10,543 bases of DNA from positions 1 through 10,543 of the forward strand of contig CAJUQB010000131.1 in assembly GCA_910588285.1 (NCBI GenBank), in the 5' to 3' direction. The first letter of the stretch is position 1, and each line of letters opens with the position of its first letter. Both the position numbers and the translations under genes were made by a program. The notes under the pieces were generated by a model. The model was given only the letters and a program-made list of their open reading frames with translations. It did no database searches and had not been told where the DNA came from. Positions 6,553-10,543 of this stretch are shown here, in pieces. Source of the DNA: an uncultured Lachnospiraceae bacterium (lineage in GTDB: Bacteria > Bacillota > Clostridia > Lachnospirales > Lachnospiraceae).

Positions 6553-7194
6553 TTATCTTCTCCCACTTCCTCCTGCTGCAACATGGCTGTCAATATCAAA
6601 CTTTATGCCTTTATTTTCAGAAACATGGAAACTGATCTTGTAATAATCATCCGGGGAAACCTCCTCCCCGTTTCCCTTTTCCACTTTAAGGCAGTATTTA
6701 TTGGTGTCAATATCCCAATTCGGGATGTTCAGCTTCTTCCGGCCTTCCCCGTCCCACTCTGCCTTTCCTACCTGATTGCCGTATTCGTCATACAAGGTAA
6801 GGTCATAATCGCACCCCTCCGGCATATCCAGATAAGCCTCAACGCTAAAGTAATTCCTCTGCATACTCATAAATGGGATGGAAAAATTATAAAAATCCAC
6901 ATCTTTATCATCACTGAGGTTTCCTTTTAGGCTGCTGGTCTCATCCTTGATCAGAAAATTCAAATCCAGGAATGCGCTGCCTTTATCCCTGTCAGAAACC
7001 TCATAGACAGTATGCTGCCTGCGGTATGTATGATTGCTGCTAAGGGTACAGGTATCCTCCCGCAGCTCCATGTTCCTGCGCATCTTCCCATTAAAAAATG
7101 CTTCTGTCTCTTTTCCCGTCATAAAGAATATTGGCTTGTTCCTAAAAGCCGCTCCATATGCAGAAGTCTGGTCATTCACATTACTGATTCCCAT
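6553..7194 (-). CDS. leaderless protein with a PPC-like beta-sandwich domain
   Basis: The product has 213 residues; GGAGGG sits nine bases before ATG. The start MGISNVNDQTSAYGAAF resembles the MAISGV group. After a polar segment, residues about 88-191 have the pattern of bacterial pre-peptidase C-terminal (PPC) domains: SLKGNLSDDKDVDFYNFSI, then CDYDLTLYDEYGN at 128-140, and Y-rich closing strands (NKYCLKVEKGN, DDYYKISFHV). The tail is Gly/Arg-rich (AAGGSGRR). PPC domains normally sit on secreted proteins, often beside a peptidase, but here there is no signal peptide and no catalytic domain. That suggests either unconventional export or a binding role inside the cell. The domain call rests on pattern only. 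The gene follows a ghost repeat (7228-7359) and leads into the 225-aa gene. Confidence 0.75.
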   Translation of the reverse strand: MGISNVNDQTSAYGAAFRNKPIFFMTGKETEAFFNGKMRRNMELREDTCTLSSNHTYRRQHTVYEVSDRDKGSAFLDLNFLIKDETSSLKGNLSDDKDVDFYNFSIPFMSMQRNYFSVEAYLDMPEGCDYDLTLYDEYGNQVGKAEWDGEGRKKLNIPNWDIDTNKYCLKVEKGNGEEVSPDDYYKISFHVSENKGIKFDIDSHVAAGGSGRR

Positions 7195-7227
7195 TTCTAA
7201 AATCCCTCCATTGTTGTCTTTTATTTT

Positions 7228-7359
7228 TTAAGCAACGGCTCCTCTGTCATCCAAAGCCATTTCTGTTCCCAATTCCCCAATCTGCCAGAATAACGGTATT
7301 GCCTGCCCTGCCTTGTCAAGCTGTAACATATTAGATATAAAGCCGTTGAAATTTATTTC
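7228..7359 (-). pseudogene. 43-codon C-terminal gene ghost after the PEBP gene (repeat copy)
   Basis: Directly after the PEBP-family stop codon (7360-7362), in the same frame, 43 codons remain open to a TAA at 7228-7230. They read EINFNGFISNMLQLDKAGQA, then IPLFWQIGELGTEMALDDRG and AVA. This looks like the tail of a real protein, but the frame has no start with a ribosome binding site. Most of its length (7268-7359) is homologous to the spacer at 8153-8245, and its distal end to 5764-5786. The whole unit is bounded by an 8-bp inverted repeat, CAACGGCT (7233-7240) and AGCCGTTG (7341-7348). A remnant of a lost paralogue brought in with, or left beside, the tautomerase-PEBP pair is the simplest reading; a structured RNA is an alternative. 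Confidence 0.6.
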
Positions 7360-7827
7360 TTATTCAAAATCATCAACAATACTGCCTTTTTGGATGATAT
7401 GCTTTTCTGCTTTCTTCAGAAAACTTCTTTTCATGGAATTGGCACTTATATTCATTTCACAATCTAAGGAATAAACCGTAAAGCGGTAAGTATGCTTTTT
7501 CCCTTTCGGCGGCTTCGGGCCTGCATACCGATGAATACCGTATCCTATGCCTTGACAAGCATTCCCTAACGTTGGCACAATCCTGCCTGCCGGAATATCC
7601 CCCTTTATCCTGTCAGCGGCAGGAATATTCCAAATAAGCCAGTGCGTAAAGTTTTTAATCGGGTGAGATATATCCTCTAATGTAATAGCAAGCGTCTTTG
7701 TATCTGACGATAAATTTTTAATAATAAATTCCGGCGATATGTCCTGCCCACGCCCCGTATATTTGACTGGGAATTTCCCTCCATTATCCATGCCAACACA
7801 TTCAAATTCCAAAACTGTATGATTCAT
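7360..7827 (-). CDS. YbhB/YbcL (PEBP, Raf-kinase-inhibitor-like) family protein
   Basis: The 155-residue cytoplasmic protein has a phosphatidylethanolamine-binding-protein fold. Visible family motifs, in order, are FPVKYTGRGQDISPEF (19-34), LEDISHP (50-56; replaces the usual DPDAP-type loop), THWLIWNIPA (61-70), and GYGIHRYAGPKPPKGKKHTY (95-114) with the conserved GPxPPxG, followed by YSLD (119-122). The ligand pocket is thus largely kept, although the Asp-Pro motif is altered. Length is within the usual 150-180. AGGAGGG precedes the start at 7827. Bacterial members have no settled physiological role. It lies 83 bases after the small tautomerase, and this pair is bracketed by two related ghost repeats, so the two may have moved together. 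I give no gene symbol because orthology to E. coli ybhB is unproven. Confidence 0.9.
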   Translation of the reverse strand: MNHTVLEFECVGMDNGGKFPVKYTGRGQDISPEFIIKNLSSDTKTLAITLEDISHPIKNFTHWLIWNIPAADRIKGDIPAGRIVPTLGNACQGIGYGIHRYAGPKPPKGKKHTYRFTVYSLDCEMNISANSMKRSFLKKAEKHIIQKGSIVDDFE

Positions 7828-7910
7828 TATCCCTCCTAGATTTCTCTATGCCTACTTTCCTCCAGCTATCCTTAATATATTCACACAAAGCCACTCTTTC
7901 TTCCCGAAAA
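7828..7910 (-). other. 83-base spacer with a possible coding relic
   Basis: Between tautomerase and PEBP gene there is no strong promoter or terminator. One minus frame that matches neither neighbour stays open through the gap and reads like protein (FREERVALCEYIKDSWRKVG). It has no start of its own. It may be a gene remnant or simply a chance frame; the stretch is short. Confidence 0.2.
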
Positions 7911-8120
7911 TCATTTATGTGTCTGCATATACTCTGCTTTTACTTTATCAATCGTTTTGCCTCCAATGCCAAAATTTTTGTCCGGCACTTCCTTAATTGT
8001 TATAACAAAAAATTCTTGCGGCACTTTCATAATTTCGGAAGACACTTCCGTCAACCGTTTTATCAGTTCCTCCTTTTGACCATCTGATAAAGCTCCGCTT
8101 TCAACTGTAATGTAAGGCAT
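7911..8120 (-). CDS. 4-oxalocrotonate tautomerase family protein
   Basis: The product has 69 residues counting Met. The start at 8120 is chosen over the longer frame from 8153 because AAGGAGAG lies just before it and because it places Pro directly after Met. That residue becomes the N-terminal catalytic base of the tautomerase superfamily after Met removal. The sequence MPYITVESGALSDGQKEELI, followed by the conserved IKEVPDKNFGIGG (about 47-59), fits small 4-OT-like enzymes (usual length 60-80). These act as oligomers in the cytoplasm and tautomerise or decarboxylate small 2-oxo acids; the substrate here is unknown and no degradation pathway genes are nearby. The gene precedes the PEBP-like gene in what appears to be a two-gene unit. 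Confidence 0.88.
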   Translation of the reverse strand: MPYITVESGALSDGQKEELIKRLTEVSSEIMKVPQEFFVITIKEVPDKNFGIGGKTIDKVKAEYMQTHK

Positions 8121-8152
8121 TTTATCTCTCCTTCCTGTTATCCTAAACCACA

Positions 8153-8245
8153 CCTACTCCTCCAATCCGCCGAAACGCCGGGGATGCCTGCCCCATCCTG
8201 TCCGGCTATGGCCTATCGGGGATATGAAACCGTAAAATTTATTTC
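8153..8245 (-). repeat. intergenic repeat copy, frameshifted ghost tail after the 201-aa gene
   Basis: Starting three bases after the TAG of the 201-aa gene, this sequence aligns with 7268-7359 over its whole length: an identical GAAATAAATTT start, a shared GGGCAGGCA, and a shared GG-C-GATTGG block. I estimate about two thirds identity with a few 1-base gaps. In translation, GFIS and a shifted frame with D-x-x-GQAxP and IG still echo the 43-residue peptide of the other copy, but stops and frameshifts break it. With 7268-7359 it brackets the tautomerase-PEBP pair in direct orientation. It also contains a GGGG/CCCC hairpin but no T-run. Confidence 0.6.
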
Positions 8246-8248
8246 CTG

Positions 8249-8854
8249 CTATGCTTTTGCATCAAAACTATTCTGCGGATTTTCTACACCCACCGCTTCT
8301 TCACCCGCCAGCGGAATGCCCCTCTTTGCGTTTCCCCATGCCTCGTTATAAATCATGCACATTTCCGTCTGTCTGGATGCCTCCGCATTGGTGGTATACA
8401 TCGTCCACCCATTATTGGAATAAGTCGCCACCATTTCCCCATTCTTATCGTAAAATTCTATGTAATCGCTGTTTCCTGATGGCAGTTTCTGATATTTCAC
8501 TTTCCCTTCAAGCAGCGTTGCCACAAAATCTATCGGCTTCAGCACAGTCTGTCTGTTCCCTGATACAACTTTCAGCCCGGAAGTGATGATTCCCTTTCTG
8601 TCCGGGGACACTTCCGATGTGTAACTTTTCATCAGCTTATTAAATCCTTCGGATTTGTTCTGGAACTGCCCTTTTGCAAAATCCTTATAAGCCTGTTCCC
8701 TGATCTGCCTCCGGTATTCCTCATCACTGACGCCGCTTTTCTTTTTGGAGAAAACATATTTATCATGAAAGTCAGGCAGATGGATACCTCCTATGCTTCC
8801 TGTCCCTGAAAAGTATCTGTTCTGCAATGAACCATTGGACGAATTAACCTGCAT
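8249..8854 (-). CDS. 201-aa soluble protein of unknown function, coupled to the gene before it
   Basis: The start at 8854 shares one base with the stop of the 223-aa gene (TAATG), and a purine-rich GGAGAGGGTGGA lies upstream, so translation is probably coupled. The protein begins MQVNSSNGSLQNRYFSG. Residues about 42-80 form a charged helix (DEEYRRQIREQAYKDFAKGQ). Residues about 104-157 look like a small beta domain (YIEFYDKNGEMVATYSNNGW), followed by a helix ending in MCMIYNEAWGNAKRG (165-179). No signal peptide, membrane helix or catalytic motif is apparent. I recall similar sequences as uncharacterised proteins of Clostridia, without being able to name the family safely. A degenerate repeat follows its stop directly. 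Confidence 0.75.
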   Translation of the reverse strand: MQVNSSNGSLQNRYFSGTGSIGGIHLPDFHDKYVFSKKKSGVSDEEYRRQIREQAYKDFAKGQFQNKSEGFNKLMKSYTSEVSPDRKGIITSGLKVVSGNRQTVLKPIDFVATLLEGKVKYQKLPSGNSDYIEFYDKNGEMVATYSNNGWTMYTTNAEASRQTEMCMIYNEAWGNAKRGIPLAGEEAVGVENPQNSFDAKA

Positions 8855-9525
8855 TATTCCACCCTCTCCTGTATATTTCCTAATCTGTCCAGCACTTCAT
8901 ACATCCGGCTGTTCCCAAAAACAAAATTCTGCAAAGCAAGCGGCCTCCCATCCTGTTTGCTTTCATGGTACAGCTTCATATAAGCATCTCTCGCCTGATA
9001 AAAAGCATCTTCCAGTTTTTCTATCTCTTTTGTCGGCGTTTCCGAAATATTTCCCTGAAATGCCTGCCCTTGTGCCGCTATTCTGGCACAGGACTTCTGC
9101 CACTCCACTTCCTGCCCATACTGCATATCCAGCCATTCTGTCTCTTCTTCCTTTGTCAGCGGCGTCCCATCTGTCTTATAATACTGTTCATTTTCATGAC
9201 GCAGTTCGATTTCTGAATACAGTCTTGCATAGCTCAGCCCGCAGGCATTCACTACATCGTGATAACCATACTGCCCTTTTTCTTCCCTGATTTCTTTTAA
9301 GATTCCAGCTCTCATATCGCTGAACGATGCAGCCGACTGCACTACCGTATGCTTTATTTTATCCATTAAAATTTCCCTGTTTTTCGATAATTGGGAAACT
9401 TCTAAGGAATCCCTGTGAAACACTTTCCGGTCTTCATTTTGGCTTCCCTGAGACTTCAAACACTCTCTATTAAGTTTAAGCCCTTCCTGCAAATGCACCG
9501 GATAATCTGAAATACTAACTGGCAT
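8854..9525 (-). CDS. 223-aa helical protein, distant paralogue of the 254-aa neighbour
   Basis: The start at 9525 (MPVSISDYPVHLQEG) is set by GGAGG eight bases upstream; the longer frame from 9540 begins with TTG and would cover this site. The product is largely helical and polar. Residues 98-135 (LSYARLYSEIELRHEN, then PLTKEEETEWLD) match the 254-aa neighbour in order and spacing (DTYEARYNEIVKEHENG, then SLTLEEDLAGLD), which argues for common descent. A second helical part follows (KEIEKLEDAFYQARDAYMKL, 166-185). There is no signal peptide or membrane segment. Its stop overlaps the next start by one base. The function is unknown; a helical scaffold or chaperone-like role would be speculation. 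Confidence 0.75.
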   Translation of the reverse strand: MPVSISDYPVHLQEGLKLNRECLKSQGSQNEDRKVFHRDSLEVSQLSKNREILMDKIKHTVVQSAASFSDMRAGILKEIREEKGQYGYHDVVNACGLSYARLYSEIELRHENEQYYKTDGTPLTKEEETEWLDMQYGQEVEWQKSCARIAAQGQAFQGNISETPTKEIEKLEDAFYQARDAYMKLYHESKQDGRPLALQNFVFGNSRMYEVLDRLGNIQERVE

Positions 9526-9619
9526 ACTTTTTTCCTCCAAACTCTAAAATAATCTGTGGAACTGTCTTTCATCCGCTAAACAATAAATGCCCATAATCAT
9601 CTTCATAATAGCATTTGCC
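9526..9619 (-). other. 94-base spacer between the two helical paralogues
   Basis: It holds the ribosome binding site of the 223-aa gene at its end. CATTTATTGT occurs across the stop of the 254-aa gene and again about 40 bases later, a short direct repeat. I find no promoter, terminator or clear copy of the ghost repeat seen in other spacers. Confidence 0.3.
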
Positions 9620-10384
9620 CTACAATAAATGATTTGTTTTTGCCGCAAAGCTTATATTCTTATTCAGCACATCTGCCAATATGCCTATCGCTGCTCCTTT
9701 TTTGTAACCAAAACTCTTGAACGCCGCCAAAAACTTTTCTCTTGTCTGCTCCATGATTGATACTGCCGAATCTCGGTATTCTGTGTCAAAAAGCGGAATC
9801 CTGTCCTGTGTTTTTCCTTCATTTTGGGAACCGTTTCTATTGAAAAACCATGAACTGTCCGGATTTTCAAAGGCTTTGTTTGTCTGCTGACAAGTAATAT
9901 ATCCTTCCAGATTTGCCAGACGCATCTTAAAAGCCTCATCCAGTCCAGCCAAATCTTCTTCAAGCGTAAGGGACCTTTTCCCCGTAAGTTCATAGGAAAC
10001 TTCACGGTCTCCATTTTCATGTTCTTTGACGATTTCATTATAACGGGCCTCATATGTATCCATTATGGATTTCATTACATCTTCCACATTATAGTTTCCA
10101 TCTTTTAATGTCTGGCTGCTGATTCCCCTCATTGCCGTATAATGTTCCCATGCAACCTCATTTGTATTTTGTATTGTCAGCTCCCTTGCATTGACATAAT
10201 CCGAATCAGGTTCAAACTTATTTACCATTTCCCGCAGCATATTTCTTCCCTCATCAGAAATAGAGAGATTAACTGGCTGCTGTGTCACTTTCCTGCCTGC
10301 ATTCGTATCAGATGCCTTTTCCTGCATATGATTTACATCAGTCCCCATATAACAATAATTACTTCCAATTCCATTGACACTCAT
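9620..10384 (-). CDS. 254-aa MSVNGIG-type helical protein, function unknown
   Basis: The start at 10384 (ATG) is preferred over the in-frame TTG at 10390 because GGAGG lies ten bases before the ATG. The N-terminus MSVNGIGSNYCYMG follows the motif shared with the MAISGV proteins. After a polar linker, residues 37-54 read QPVNLSISDEGRNMLREM, a hydrophobic/Ser pattern followed by a helix. A helical domain with HENG (122-125) and SLTLEEDLAGLD (138-149) is shared with the 223-aa neighbour. The C-terminal 45 residues are a basic, amphipathic region (FLAAFKSFGYKKGAAIGILA). There is no signal peptide, and the final hydrophobic stretch is too short for a sure membrane helix. I recall similar proteins under clostridial DUF labels (DUF3879, DUF4885 or DUF6033) but cannot decide between them. 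It follows the partial upstream gene after 40 bases, so an operon is likely. Confidence 0.78.
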   Translation of the reverse strand: MSVNGIGSNYCYMGTDVNHMQEKASDTNAGRKVTQQPVNLSISDEGRNMLREMVNKFEPDSDYVNARELTIQNTNEVAWEHYTAMRGISSQTLKDGNYNVEDVMKSIMDTYEARYNEIVKEHENGDREVSYELTGKRSLTLEEDLAGLDEAFKMRLANLEGYITCQQTNKAFENPDSSWFFNRNGSQNEGKTQDRIPLFDTEYRDSAVSIMEQTREKFLAAFKSFGYKKGAAIGILADVLNKNISFAAKTNHLL

Positions 10385-10424
10385 TTTCAAATATCCTCCA
10401 TTTTTTGTTTTTATATAATAATAT

Positions 10425-10543
10425 TTACACTTTTAAATCAAAGCCTGTTACTGTCGGTACTGTAGATATGGAACTATTACCCCTGCCAATTTTACTTATC
10501 AAATTCTCTGTAACTTTTCCCATATCTGTTCCCATTACAGTAA
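10425..10543 (-). CDS. C-terminal end of a gene running out of the window
   Basis: An open frame enters from the right edge and ends with TAA at 10425-10427, giving the last 38 residues: TVMGTDMGKVTENLISKIGR, then GNSSISTVPTVTGFDLKV. The composition (Gly, Ser, Thr, Val) is that of a real soluble or surface-type protein tail. It lies 40 bases before the ribosome binding site and start of the 254-aa gene, in the same direction, so it is probably the preceding member of the same cluster. Too little is visible to name a family. Confidence 0.6.
   Translation of the reverse strand, partial: TVMGTDMGKVTENLISKIGRGNSSISTVPTVTGFDLKV

Noticed and set aside
7228..8245. Integron cassette array with attC sites
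   Set aside because: Repeats after genes and an inverted repeat suggested it, but the conserved AAC/GTT core boxes do not match and no integrase is present.
8793..9290. 165-codon plus-strand frame
   Set aside because: Antisense to two better-supported genes; Pro/His/Ser-rich composition typical of a shadow frame.
10142..10465. 107-codon plus-strand frame near the right end
   Set aside because: Antisense to the 254-aa gene and its upstream neighbour, with no ribosome binding site.

Overview
The window looks like an accessory region of a low-to-moderate GC Gram-positive chromosome, most likely a gut-type Clostridium or Lachnospiraceae. The grounds are strong GGAGG ribosome binding sites 8-10 bases before ATG, AT-rich spacers, a complete Bce-type peptide-antibiotic detoxification module, and a set of small proteins of a kind I associate from memory with Lachnospiraceae. 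The taxon is an inference. Every supported gene lies on the minus strand, so transcription runs from high to low coordinates.

Region 1 (10543 to about 5466): a co-directional series of small genes. Entering from the right are the tail of an unknown gene, then a 254-aa and a 223-aa helical protein that look like distant paralogues, and a 201-aa protein coupled to the 223-aa gene by a one-base stop/start overlap. A small tautomerase and a YbhB/PEBP-family protein follow. Last come a 213-aa leaderless protein with a PPC-like beta domain, a 225-aa protein with a basic/acidic coiled-coil tail, and an 83-aa protein that looks C-terminally cut. Several begin with a common motif, M-[SAG]-[IV]-[SN]-[GN]-[IV] followed by a Tyr, and none has a classical signal peptide or membrane helix. 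I know of no experimental function for these proteins.

The spacers of region 1 are not random. Two of them (about 7268-7359 and 8153-8245) are clearly homologous, flank the tautomerase-PEBP pair as direct repeats, and begin almost immediately after the stop codon of the gene before them. One copy still encodes a 43-residue C-terminal-like peptide in frame. A third spacer (5764-5828) keeps the distal part of the same unit. These look like ghosts of a repeated gene or cassette end.

Region 2 (5318 to 600): a BceRS-BceAB module. A near-consensus promoter drives the response regulator, whose stop overlaps the start of the histidine kinase (ATGA). A 130-base control region follows, with an 8-bp inverted repeat and a 36-bp tandem repeat carrying two promoter-like hexamer pairs. 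Then come the ABC ATPase and the 10-helix permease, which overlap by 11 bases. By family precedent the permease and the short-loop kinase form a sensory complex that detects cell-wall-active peptides, and the phosphorylated regulator switches on the transporter genes. A hairpin with a T-run at 506-548 probably ends this operon.

Region 3 (1-599): no intact gene. It holds hairpins and a 25-codon C-terminal gene remnant (421-498), and looks like the decayed edge of a neighbouring element.
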